DNA of 64,000 bases from Actinoplanes lobatus (GTDB lineage Bacteria > Actinomycetota > Actinomycetes > Mycobacteriales > Micromonosporaceae). The translations under genes and the position numbers were made by a program. The notes below the pieces were generated by a model. It searched no databases and had not been told where the DNA came from. It saw nothing but the letters and a program-made list of their open reading frames with translations. Each line of letters begins with the position of its first letter. Position 1 is the stretch's first letter. Below are positions 1-7,520 of this stretch, piece by piece. Location of the stretch: positions 9,048,501 through 9,112,500 of the forward strand of contig NZ_JACHNC010000001.1 of assembly GCF_014205215.1 (NCBI RefSeq). The letters are read 5' to 3'.

Positions 1-1604
1 ATGTCGTACTGGTTGGGCAGGTGCGGGTCGGCGCCCGCGTCCACCAGGGCCCGGATCAGGTCGGCCGGCCACTGGTGCACCACCGCGATGTAGAGCGGTG
101 TGCTGCCCTCCAGGTCCTTGGCGTTGACGTCGAGCCCTTCGGCGATCAGCCGGGGCAGCAGGCGGGCGTGGTCGAAGGAGCGGACCCGGTGCATCAGGCT
201 GCGGCCACGGCTGTCCCGCAGGTGCGGGTCCATGCCGGCGTCGAGCAGTTCGAGAACAACCCGGGTGCCGCCGTGGATCATGCGCAGCCACAGGTCCTTG
301 CGGTATGCGCGGATCCGTTTCGGGAGGCGGCCACCGGCGCCGCGCCAGGCATGCTCGGCCGCGAAGCAGCCGGTCACCGCGCCGCCGAAGGCGCGCATGG
401 CGCGTTCCCGTTGCCGTTCCTCCGCGGTGTGCGCGGGCAGCTCGAACCGCCCACCGACCAGGTCGAGCCGGTGCCACTCGCCCCCGCAGCGCACCCTGAT
501 GATCTCCACCCCCGCCGGCGACCGGGACGATCCGCCCACCGAAGCAGCGGGCGAAGCGGACCCCGGGACACCCGGCGAAGCCGTCACCGGGTCGCCTGGC
601 GAAAGGGTGGACGAGGCGGCCGGTTGGGCCGGGGAACGAGGCGGGGCGCCGGAGGCGGTCGTGGAGGAGCGGGCGGGGAACAGCGCGGCCCGGACGAGCG
701 GATGCAGATCGGCGGGCGTGAGCCGGCCCGCCCGTACCAGGTCGAGGTCGGGCGAATACTGGGTCAGGTCCCGGTGCAGGCGCGGGGCGTGCCGCATCGG
801 GTCGGACCAGCCGCCGCCGGACTTCTTCCAGGCGACCCGGATCCGGCCGTCGGCGACCTTCACCCGCAAATACCACCGGTAGTCGGCCCACAGCGCCCAG
901 GTGGCCTGCCCGTACTTCGCGGTGAGCTGTTCGGCGTCGAACGCCGCCCGCAGCGGATCGACGCCCGCGAGGTCGTCCTGGCGTGCCCAGCCGTTCCCGT
1001 CCTCGTCGGTGACCAGGAGCCCGGCCGTGGTGAACGCCGCGGCCAGGGTGGGCGCCAGCCGCACCCGCTCGGCCAGGGCCGGCGTGTCGTCCCACGTCCC
1101 GAGTTCGGCATCGGGCAGCGGGTCGCCGGCCGGTGTGAAGCCGGGCATCCGCTCCGCCGAGCCGCCCAGCGCGAACCGCAGCTCACCGGCGTGGCGGGCG
1201 TCCCAGAGGTAGGTGGGCAGCGGAAGGTAGCTCTCCTGCCCGAGGTGGGCGCCGCGCACCGCCTTCAGGGTGAGCCGCTGCGATCCGATCAGCGACACCG
1301 GCGCGTCGACCACCAGGGTGAGCGTGTCATGGTCGACCGGACCGTCCGGAACCAGTACGTACCGTCGCTGGGGCGCGAGCGTCGTGTAGCCCCCGAGGGC
1401 GCGGGGCAGGTGCCAGCGCAGCAGGTCGGGCGCGAGATGGCGGGCCGGCTCGGCGCCCTCGTCGTCGAGGTCGACGTCGATCCGGGCGGCCTCGCAGGCG
1501 GCCCGCCAGTCGCCGCGCTCACGCGCCTCGGTGGATTCGGCGATCATCCACTCCGGTACGGCGTAGCGGCGGATCCGAGCCCACTCGGTCAGCGTGCCAC
1601 TCAT
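1..1604 (-). CDS. Ankyrin-repeat protein, C-terminus cut by window edge
   Basis: The frame reads without a stop from an ATG at 1604 to the left edge, giving 534 codons; the end is outside. The first ~330 residues match nothing I recognise. A Ser/Pro/Ala-rich linker (roughly residues 320-365) leads to a C-terminal part with ankyrin-type repeats, for example a segment reading LEGSTPLYIAV followed by LVDAGADPHL. Ankyrin repeats mediate protein-protein contacts; no enzymatic motif is visible. The ATG overlaps the stop of the upstream LRR gene (ATGA), so the two are translationally coupled and probably act together. The whole region also has long plus-strand open frames, which I judge to be GC-driven shadows. 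Confidence 0.8.
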   Translation of the reverse strand, partial: MSGTLTEWARIRRYAVPEWMIAESTEARERGDWRAACEAARIDVDLDDEGAEPARHLAPDLLRWHLPRALGGYTTLAPQRRYVLVPDGPVDHDTLTLVVDAPVSLIGSQRLTLKAVRGAHLGQESYLPLPTYLWDARHAGELRFALGGSAERMPGFTPAGDPLPDAELGTWDDTPALAERVRLAPTLAAAFTTAGLLVTDEDGNGWARQDDLAGVDPLRAAFDAEQLTAKYGQATWALWADYRWYLRVKVADGRIRVAWKKSGGGWSDPMRHAPRLHRDLTQYSPDLDLVRAGRLTPADLHPLVRAALFPARSSTTASGAPPRSPAQPAASSTLSPGDPVTASPGVPGSASPAASVGGSSRSPAGVEIIRVRCGGEWHRLDLVGGRFELPAHTAEERQRERAMRAFGGAVTGCFAAEHAWRGAGGRLPKRIRAYRKDLWLRMIHGGTRVVLELLDAGMDPHLRDSRGRSLMHRVRSFDHARLLPRLIAEGLDVNAKDLEGSTPLYIAVVHQWPADLIRALVDAGADPHLPNQYD

Positions 1605-2695
1605 CGGTAGACGCTCACGATCGCGTTGATGTCCTCGTGTGGTGGGGTGGTGGTCTTCGGGGCCTGCCGTCGCATGCGCCGGGGGACGCCGCCGTTGAGG
1701 CCCAGGTGGTCGAGGTGGGCGCCGGCGGCCAGCAGGAGCCGGGCGCCGCGGCCGGTGACGCCGGTGAAGCGCACGTCGAGCCGTTTCAGGGCGCTGCCGG
1801 GCAGGGCCTCGGCGAGCAGGGCCGCGCCGGTGTCGCCGACCTCGTTGGGGAGGCCGCCGAGGGCGCGTTCGGACGGTGGCCGGGCCAGGTCGAGGGCGGT
1901 CCACGCGCGCAGGTGGGCGGCGATCGGGGCGACGTCGGTGATGCCGTTGCCACCCAGTCCGAGGGTCATCGCGTACCCCGACAGCTTTTCCGTCAGAGCG
2001 GCGGCGCCGGCATCGCCGAGGTGGTTGACGGCGAGGAACAGCTCGCGGACGCCGCCCTCGCGGACGAGTCTGGTGAGGACGCCGACCGCGTCGGGGCCGA
2101 GGCCGTTGCCGCCGAGGAAGAGGCGCTGCATGCCGGGCGGCCGGGCGGCGAGGGCGTCGGCGAGCGGTTCCAGGCCGGCGGCGGTGAGACCGGTGTTGAC
2201 CAGGTCGAGCGTACGCAAGCTGGTGTTCTCGGAGAGTGCGGCCGCGAGCCGCGCCACCCCCTGGTCGCCGATCGGGTTGCGTTTGAGCCAGAGGGCGCGG
2301 ACCGTGCCGTCGGCGGCGAGCTGGTCGGCGAGGGCGCCGGCGCCGTCCGCGTCGATCCGGTTGCATCCGAGGTAGAGGGTGCTGATCCGGTGGCCGGGGG
2401 CGAGCGCTCCGGCGACCGCGCGGGCGCCGTCGGCGCCGAGCCCGTTGGTGCCGAGCAGCAGGTGGGTGCGGTGTGGGGAGGCGGCCGCGACGGTGGTGAC
2501 GCGGGCCGCCTGCTCCGGGCCGAGGCCCTGTTTGCACAGGTCGACGCGGCCGTCGGGGCGGAGCAGGCCGCGGGCGAACTCCTCGGGCGCGGTGATCGGC
2601 TCGGGTGCGGCGAGGCGGCCCAGGATGCCGTCGAAGTCGCCCGGATCGGCCAGGCCGCGATCCGGATCGCTGATGGCCGGGCATCGAATGATCAT
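1601..2695 (-). CDS. Leucine-rich-repeat (RNI-like) protein
   Basis: 364 aa. From about residue 75 onward it shows tandem ~28-residue repeats of the ribonuclease-inhibitor type, such as RTHLLLGTNGLGADGARAVA, then STLYLGCNRIDADGAGALAD and RALWLKRNPIGDQGVARLAA, ending near residue 330. Such repeats form a curved binding surface; there is no nuclease, kinase or NTPase motif. The first ~60 residues are not assigned. A GGGGAGG ribosome site sits 7 nt before the ATG. It is the first gene of a two-gene unit with the ankyrin protein, overlapping it by 4 nt. A pair of two scaffold-type repeat proteins suggests a complex, but the function is unknown. Confidence 0.85.
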   Translation of the reverse strand: MIIRCPAISDPDRGLADPGDFDGILGRLAAPEPITAPEEFARGLLRPDGRVDLCKQGLGPEQAARVTTVAAASPHRTHLLLGTNGLGADGARAVAGALAPGHRISTLYLGCNRIDADGAGALADQLAADGTVRALWLKRNPIGDQGVARLAAALSENTSLRTLDLVNTGLTAAGLEPLADALAARPPGMQRLFLGGNGLGPDAVGVLTRLVREGGVRELFLAVNHLGDAGAAALTEKLSGYAMTLGLGGNGITDVAPIAAHLRAWTALDLARPPSERALGGLPNEVGDTGAALLAEALPGSALKRLDVRFTGVTGRGARLLLAAGAHLDHLGLNGGVPRRMRRQAPKTTTPPHEDINAIVSVYR

Positions 2696-2725
2696 GCCGA
2701 CGCCTCCCCGCGGTGGTGGTCAGGC

Positions 2726-2803
2726 GGCGAAGCCGGCCGGATTCGAACCGGCGTCCTCCTGCTCGATGCCAAGGCGCGACGACCTCTGCGCTACAACTTC
2801 GCC
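2726..2803 (-). tRNA. tRNA-like gene with atypical acceptor and anticodon arms
   Basis: Read on the minus strand this 78-nt segment opens with GGCGAAG and closes with its complement CTTCGCC. It has a D-arm (GCGC, 10-nt loop, GCGC) after GTA, and a canonical T-arm GCCGG-TTCGAAT-CCGGC. Three extra bases (CGG) separate the T-stem from the acceptor strand. They can pair with TTG on the 5' side, making a 10-bp acceptor stem. The 21 nt between the D- and T-arms do not form a normal 5-bp stem with a 7-nt loop, so no anticodon can be called. It may be a degenerate tRNA or a tRNA-like RNA. No CCA is encoded. Confidence 0.5.
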
Positions 2804-2864
2804 GCGCCGGAGCATACGCGACCCCACCGACATTTCCGTGCCGGACCGCGCGCTCAGGGCGGCG

Positions 2865-3380
2865 TCAGAGCGGCGGTTCGCCGAAGGCCGACCTGATCCG
2901 GTGAAAGTCGCGCAGCCGCGGCTCGGTGGCGCCGGACACCCACCGGCTGACCGTCTTGGTGGACACCTCGAGGCGCCGGGCCGCCGCCTCCAGCGTCAGC
3001 CCCTCGGCCCGCAGCCGCGCCGCGAACCAGGCGGCGAACGACGTCGGCGCCGGCACGGCCACCCGGGCCCCGTGGGCCGGCCGCTGCGGCGCCTTCGTCA
3101 CGGTGGGGGCGGACGGCGCGGTCGACGAGCTGAGCACGTCGATCTCGGCGCCGGACGGGAAGATCCGCAGCGACACCTGGATGGAGGGGCTCACCCCGGC
3201 GGCTTCGAGCAGCACGTCGGCGACGCGTTCGCAGAGGTTGCGCACGTCCTCGTCGGACACGCGCGTACCGGTGAGCTGCCGTCGCAGGAAGGCCCGGACG
3301 TCGGGCAGCGCCGACGGGCGGGCCGGGAAGGCCTGCGCGACCACGGTGAGCGGGAGGATCTCGACATCCGGGGACGGCAC
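2865..3380 (-). CDS. Small two-domain HTH regulator next to hydrogenase
   Basis: 171 aa, GTG start. The C-terminal ~60 residues form a helix-turn-helix of the XRE/Cro type (LTLEAAARRLEVSTKTVSRW). The N-terminal ~90 residues, with VRNLCERVADVLLEAA followed by strands like IQVSLRIFPSGAEIDVLS, recall the fold of small HATPase/RsbW-type domains, but no ATP-binding motif is clear. It is divergent from hhyS, and its GTG start touches a CGTACC-GAT-GGTACG palindrome, which suggests autoregulation and control of the hydrogenase. There is no clear ribosome site, so it may be leaderless. The DNA-binding role is well supported; the signal sensed is unknown. Confidence 0.75.
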   Translation of the reverse strand: MPSPDVEILPLTVVAQAFPARPSALPDVRAFLRRQLTGTRVSDEDVRNLCERVADVLLEAAGVSPSIQVSLRIFPSGAEIDVLSSSTAPSAPTVTKAPQRPAHGARVAVPAPTSFAAWFAARLRAEGLTLEAAARRLEVSTKTVSRWVSGATEPRLRDFHRIRSAFGEPPL

Positions 3381-3394
3381 GTACCGATGGTACG
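3380..3394. promoter_or_regulatory. Palindrome between HTH regulator and hhyS
   Basis: CGTACC-GAT-GGTACG, perfect 6-bp arms. It begins at the first base of the regulator's GTG codon and lies about 63 bp before the hhyS ATG. It is a plausible operator for the HTH protein on both promoters; the binding partner is inferred from position only. Confidence 0.5.
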
Positions 3395-3456
3395 GAAACC
3401 CGCGATACCCGAACGAGTGACAACGGATGCGGTGGTTCCGCCCCTACGCTGAACCG

Positions 3457-4380
3457 ATGCTGCACGTCCTCTGGATGAACGGCGGGCTCAGTTGCGACGG
3501 CGAGTCGGTGGCGATCACCGCGGCCACCCAGCCGAGCATCGAGGATCTGGTGCTGGGCGCGCTGCCCGGGGTGCCGCCGATCGAGTTGCACTGGCCGTAC
3601 CTGGACTTCCAGAACGGGCCGCCGTTCATGGAGTGGTTCCACCGGGCGGCCCGCGGGGAGCTGGAGCCGTTCGTCCTGGTGGTCGAGGGGTCGATCGCGG
3701 ACGAGTCGAACAAGACGGCCGGCTACTGGACCGGGTTCGGCAACGATCCGCGGACCGGGCAGCCGATCACCGCGGCCGACTGGCTGGACCGGCTGGCCCC
3801 GCGGGCGTCGGCGATCCTGGCGGCGGGCACCTGTTCGGCGTACGGCGGGATCCACGGGATGGCCGGGAACCCGACCGGGGCGATGGGTGTGCCGGACCAC
3901 CTGGGGTGGGACTGGCGGTCCAAGGACGGGGTGCCGGTGGTGTGCGTGCCCGGCTGCCCCACCCTGCCGGACAACCTCACCGAGACGCTCATGCATCTGG
4001 TGATGCACGTGGGCGGGGACGGTCCGCCGCTGGAGCTGGACGAGGAGCTGCGGCCGCGCCGGCTGTTCGAGTCGACCGTGCACTCGGGATGCGACCGGGC
4101 CTCCTTCTACGACCAGAGCGACTTCGCGGCCGGGCAGGGCTCGCCGGCGTGCCTGGTGAAGGTCGGCTGCTGGGGTCAGGTGGTGCGGTGCAACGTGGCG
4201 AAGCGGGGCTGGATCAACGGGGTGGGCGGCTGCCCCAACGTGGGCGGCATCTGCATCGGCTGCACGATGCCGGGATTCCCGGACAAGTTCCGGCCGTTCA
4301 CCGAGGACCCGCCGGCGCCGGTGTTCGTGCCGCTGGAGCAGACGCTGCGGGGCTACACGCTGCGGGTCGCGGGCGAATGA
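3457..4380 (+). CDS. hhyS: [NiFe]-hydrogenase small subunit, group 1h (actinobacterial type)
   Basis: 307 aa from the ATG at 3457; an in-frame ATG at 3427 would add ten residues unlike the family. The subunit carries the Fe-S relay taking electrons from the Ni-Fe site. The N-terminus reads GGLSCDGES, where CDG replaces the usual CxxC; in the Ralstonia actinobacterial-type enzyme the proximal 4Fe-4S cluster has three Cys and one Asp. Further Cys blocks are GTCSAYGG, VPGCPTLPDN, HSGCDRASFY, KVGCWG, RCNVAKR, GGCPNVGGICIGC. There is no Tat signal peptide and no C-terminal membrane anchor, so it is probably cytosolic or membrane-peripheral. The large subunit is 3.1 kb downstream, which is unusual. 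Group 1h enzymes oxidise atmospheric H2. Confidence 0.95.
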   Translation: MLHVLWMNGGLSCDGESVAITAATQPSIEDLVLGALPGVPPIELHWPYLDFQNGPPFMEWFHRAARGELEPFVLVVEGSIADESNKTAGYWTGFGNDPRTGQPITAADWLDRLAPRASAILAAGTCSAYGGIHGMAGNPTGAMGVPDHLGWDWRSKDGVPVVCVPGCPTLPDNLTETLMHLVMHVGGDGPPLELDEELRPRRLFESTVHSGCDRASFYDQSDFAAGQGSPACLVKVGCWGQVVRCNVAKRGWINGVGGCPNVGGICIGCTMPGFPDKFRPFTEDPPAPVFVPLEQTLRGYTLRVAGE

Positions 4381-4416
4381 CCGGTTCACCCGAAAGGCGG
4401 AGCGCCGTGACAACCC

Positions 4417-4434
4417 CCGGACAGAACTGTCCGG
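4417..4434. promoter_or_regulatory. 18-bp perfect palindrome after hhyS
   Basis: CCGGACAG-AA-CTGTCCGG, 8-bp arms with a 2-bp centre, too tight for a good RNA hairpin and so more like a protein-binding site. It lies 37 bp after the hhyS stop and about 150 bp before the next start. Confidence 0.4.
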
Positions 4435-4582
4435 TCAAGGCTGTGAACAGGGAGAACAGGACCCGGAGGGCCGGTCAGAGGTGGGTGGACAGCCTTGGGT
4501 CTGGCCGCGTGGCGCCGGGCTCCGGCAGCGTCAGGACCGCGCCGCAGTCCGGCGTCTCACGGATCCCCCTAGGAGCGGCACA

Positions 4583-5176
4583 GTGTTCTGGCGACGAATC
4601 TCCGCGCACCGGGCTTTGGCGGCACACAATTCCGGCCGGTGGACCGGCGTCCACGTGCTCCACCGGCGGTCGCCCAGACGGCCGTCGCCGTGCGCCGTTC
4701 CCGGCCAGTTCCCGGAGCCGGTCTACCGCGAGCCGGAGAGCGCCTGGTGGGAGGCGCAGGAGGAGGGCGGGCCGGTCACCGTGGTGGTGCTGTCCGACGG
4801 CGACGCGGCCGGGGTGCTGGACGGGCTGGCCGGTCTCGCGGAGGGGCGGCTGCTGTTGGTGGTCGGCTGGGCGGACGCCGACACCCTGATCACCGGTCTG
4901 GCCCGGCTGCTCCCCCGGCGCCGGATGATGGTCCTGCCGGCCCACCACGGCGAGGACTGGCTGCGCGGCAACGCCGCGATAGTGGCCGGCTCGCTGCTCG
5001 ACGGTGTGCTGCCGATCCTCGTCACCCACACCGCGGCCCTGCACGCGATCGCGGCCGATCTCAGCGGCCGGCTGCACGCCGACCGGGTCCTGCGGGTCCA
5101 GCACACGCCGTTCGGCGCCGGCCTGCTGCCGGTCTGGCGCCGTCGGGAATCGTTGCATCCGTACGTGGAAATGTGA
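4583..5176 (+). CDS. Protein of unknown function inside hydrogenase island
   Basis: 197 aa. I chose the GTG at 4583 because AGGAG lies 7 nt upstream; an ATG at 4481 in the same frame would add 34 residues of poor composition. It is a soluble alpha/beta-looking protein with alternating hydrophobic strands (PVTVVVLSDGDAAGVLDGL, RLLLVVGWADADTLITGLA, RMMVLPAHHGEDWLRGNAA, VLPILVTHTAALHAIAADL). No signal peptide, membrane segment, Cys pair or known catalytic motif was seen. It lies between hhyS and an acyltransferase on the same strand, about 200 bp after hhyS. I do not recognise the family, and a role with the hydrogenase rests on position alone. Confidence 0.65.
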   Translation: MFWRRISAHRALAAHNSGRWTGVHVLHRRSPRRPSPCAVPGQFPEPVYREPESAWWEAQEEGGPVTVVVLSDGDAAGVLDGLAGLAEGRLLLVVGWADADTLITGLARLLPRRRMMVLPAHHGEDWLRGNAAIVAGSLLDGVLPILVTHTAALHAIAADLSGRLHADRVLRVQHTPFGAGLLPVWRRRESLHPYVEM

Positions 5177-5283
5177 TCTGTTCGTCGCCGAGTCCCGTCG
5201 GCTGATCTTTATCCGGTATCGTCTCGCGACCGTCCACCGGTGCAGCCGCGCCGGTCGGGACCTCCTCGCGACGACATGGCGGA

Positions 5284-6465
5284 TTGAGTTTGACCAGCGT
5301 GACATCGGTTCCCGTGACGGGGCCGTCCCGTACCCCGCTGAACCGCCTGCCCTCCCTGACCGGACTGCGCTGGGCGGCGGCGTTCCTGGTGTTCGGGTTC
5401 CACGTCGGCACCCTCAACCTGATCGAGCCGGACACGTGGCACCGCCGCTGGGACTACGTGTTCGGGCTGGGCGCCTCCGGTGTCTCGTTCTTCTTCGTAC
5501 TCAGCGGCTTCGTGCTGGCCTGGTCGGCGCGGCCGGGCGATACGAGGCGGGCGTTCTGGTGGCGCCGTTTCGCCAAGGTCTACCCGAACCATCTGGCCAC
5601 CTTCGCCGCCGTGCTGCTGGCGATGTGGGCCTGGGGCGACCGGATCCAGCCGAAGCCGGTGCTGGCCAACCTGGCCCTGTTGCAGACGTGGACGTGGAAG
5701 GACGGCTACCAGTACTCGGTCAACTCGGTGAGCTGGTCGCTGTGCTGCGAGATGTTCTTCTACCTGATGCTGCCGTTCGTGCTGCCGCTGCTGCGCCGGA
5801 TCCCGACCGGGCTGCTGTGGGTGATGCTCGGCGCGGTGCCGTTGGTGATGCTGCTGATCTCCAACCCGCTCGGCACCGACGGCACGTGGCTGAGCGGCGT
5901 CGTCCCGTTCCGGCAGTTCGTGCCGGAGGACTACCACTGGTGGTTCACCCAGCTCTTCCCGCCGGTCCGCAGCCTGGAGTTCCTCTGCGGCGTGATCGCC
6001 GGCGTGCTCACCACCCGCGGTCACTGGCGGGGCCCGGGCCTGCGGATCTCCACGTTGCTGTTCGTGGCGGTGTACGCCGTCTGCACGGCCTGGGTGCCGG
6101 GCGACTACTGGCTGGCCACCCTGACCGTGGCCTACGTGGTGCTGATCGGCGGCGCGGCCCGGGCCGACCTGGCCGGTGAGCCGTCGCCGTGGCGGTGGCC
6201 GGTGCTGGTCTGGCTGGGTGAGGTGTCCTTCGCGTTCTACATGGTGCACGTGGCGCTGATCCAGAACGTGCTGCGCCTGCTGGAGCGCCACGGCGTGGGC
6301 TGGGATCCGCTGCCCGCCCTGGGCGTGATCGCCGCCTCGGTCGCCGGGTCGCTGCTGGTCGCCTGGATGCTGTTCACGTTCGTGGAGAAGCCCGCGATGC
6401 GGCTGCTCACCCGGCGCCGCCGGACAGCCACGCATACCAGTCCGGTAGGCGCGAGCCCCGGGTAG
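5284..6465 (+). CDS. Acyltransferase family 3 membrane protein
   Basis: 393 aa with about ten membrane segments. It starts with RLPSLTGLRWAAAFLVFGFH, the typical entry of acyltransferase-3 (OafA/OatA-like) proteins including the conserved His of the first helix, followed by GVSFFFVLSGFVLAWS. The family O-acylates sugars, peptidoglycan or secondary metabolites. The start is uncertain: the frame opens with TTG at 5284, with TTG 5290 and GTG 5299 as alternatives and no clear ribosome site. The 3' end overlaps the opposite-strand hypB by 59 bp. Its place between hhyS and hhyL is odd, and no link with hydrogen metabolism is evident from the protein. Confidence 0.85.
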   Translation: MSLTSVTSVPVTGPSRTPLNRLPSLTGLRWAAAFLVFGFHVGTLNLIEPDTWHRRWDYVFGLGASGVSFFFVLSGFVLAWSARPGDTRRAFWWRRFAKVYPNHLATFAAVLLAMWAWGDRIQPKPVLANLALLQTWTWKDGYQYSVNSVSWSLCCEMFFYLMLPFVLPLLRRIPTGLLWVMLGAVPLVMLLISNPLGTDGTWLSGVVPFRQFVPEDYHWWFTQLFPPVRSLEFLCGVIAGVLTTRGHWRGPGLRISTLLFVAVYAVCTAWVPGDYWLATLTVAYVVLIGGAARADLAGEPSPWRWPVLVWLGEVSFAFYMVHVALIQNVLRLLERHGVGWDPLPALGVIAASVAGSLLVAWMLFTFVEKPAMRLLTRRRRTATHTSPVGASPG

Positions 6466-7066
6466 CGGAGACCGTCAGGACCGTCGCGCCCGGGTTGACC
6501 GCGGCGATGTGCCGGCGGCAGGCGTCCACGTCGAAGTCCACGTACGGCAGCAGGTCGGTCTTGTTGATGACGACCAGGTCGGCCACCGCGAACATGTACG
6601 GGTACTTGAGCGGCTTGTCCGCCCCCTCGGTGACCGACACGATCACCACCCGCGCGTGTTCACCGAGGTCGAACAGCGAGGGGCAGATCAGGTTGCCGAC
6701 GTTCTCCACGAACAGCAGCGAGCCGGGCGGCGGGTCGAGGTCGTCCAGCGCCCGCCGGGTCATCGCGGCGTCCAGGTGACAGCCGGCCCCGGTGTTGACC
6801 TGCACCACCGGGGCGCCGGCCGCGCGGATCCGGTCGGCGTCGAGCGGGGTCCGCTGGTCGCCCTCGATCACCGCGACCGGCTGCCGCAGCTCCCGTACGG
6901 TCCGTTCCAGCAGGGTGGTCTTGCCCGAGCCGGGTGAGCTCATCAGGTTGATCGCCCGGATCCCGCGGGCGGTCAGCAGCTCCCGGTTGGCCCGTGCCAG
7001 GTCGTCGTTGCGGGCCAGCACCCGCTCCTCGAGGGTGACCGTGACGACCGGCCCGTCCTCACACAT
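6407..7066 (-). CDS. hypB: Hydrogenase nickel-insertion GTPase HypB
   Basis: 219 aa SIMIBI-class GTPase that, with HypA, loads Ni into the large subunit. Visible are the P-loop SSPGSGKTTL, the metal-site GAGCHLDAAM, the switch-region FVENVGNLICPSLFDLGE, and the guanine-specificity NKTDLL. The N-terminus lacks the His-rich Ni store found in some HypB. The ATG follows the hypA stop by one base, so the two are coupled. The pair is read against hhyS, hhyL and the rest of the maturation operon. The last 59 bp overlap the end of the acyltransferase gene, and convergent transcripts would collide there. Confidence 0.95.
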   Translation of the reverse strand: MCEDGPVVTVTLEERVLARNDDLARANRELLTARGIRAINLMSSPGSGKTTLLERTVRELRQPVAVIEGDQRTPLDADRIRAAGAPVVQVNTGAGCHLDAAMTRRALDDLDPPPGSLLFVENVGNLICPSLFDLGEHARVVIVSVTEGADKPLKYPYMFAVADLVVINKTDLLPYVDFDVDACRRHIAAVNPGATVLTVSATRGSRLPDWYAWLSGGAG

Positions 7067-7067
7067 G

Positions 7068-7397
7068 TCAGGCCACCTCCATCGACACGATGTGCAGCTC
7101 CCGGCCGGTGGTGACGGTGACGTCGGCGCTGCCGCACGGGCACAGCGGGATCATGTCGGGCAGCCGCTGATCGGTGCGGCAGGCGCGGCAGAACACCACG
7201 GCCGGGCGCAGGTCGAGGTCGAGGGCGGCCCCGTGCGCGGCGGTGCCGGTGGCGGCCAGGTCCCAGCAGAGCCGCATGGCGTCCGGCAGGACCGCGGTGA
7301 GCGCCCCGATCCGGACGGTGACCCGCCGCACCGGCCGTCCGGCGGCTCGGGTGCAGACCGTGTCGACGATGTTCTCGGCTATCGCCAGCTCGTGCAT
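7068..7397 (-). CDS. hypA: Hydrogenase nickel metallochaperone HypA
   Basis: 109 aa, normal family length. It starts MHELAIAENI, with His2 as the Ni ligand, and has a zinc site made of CRAC (residues ~70-73) and CPCG (~86-89; CxC spacing here rather than CxxC). It delivers Ni to HypB/HypE-bound large subunit. It is divergent from hhyL with 123 bp between starts, so a shared control region is likely. Confidence 0.95.
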   Translation of the reverse strand: MHELAIAENIVDTVCTRAAGRPVRRVTVRIGALTAVLPDAMRLCWDLAATGTAAHGAALDLDLRPAVVFCRACRTDQRLPDMIPLCPCGSADVTVTTGRELHIVSMEVA

Positions 7398-7520
7398 GGC
7401 GCTTCGTCTCCCGCGTTCAGTGACGCTGTACCTCGGTCAGGTGGCGCGGATTGACAGTCTTACACGGCCGGGAGAACGCTGTTAGCGGCGTCACACCAAA
7501 GTGAAACAGCGGAAGGCGAC
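7398..7520. promoter_or_regulatory. Divergent hypA / hhyL promoter region
   Basis: 123 bp. It contains TTGACA at 7451-7456 in the hhyL direction, a good -35 match; bases 17-18 nt downstream (AACGCT) fit only loosely as a -10. GCGGAAGG about 8 nt before the hhyL ATG is a fair ribosome site. No palindrome like the one upstream of hhyS is visible. Confidence 0.45.

Noticed and set aside
21..1610. A 529-codon plus-strand open frame at the left end
   Set aside because: It is antisense to the ankyrin-repeat frame, which has clear repeats and an ATGA link to its neighbour; the plus-strand product is low-complexity Arg/Gly/Pro.
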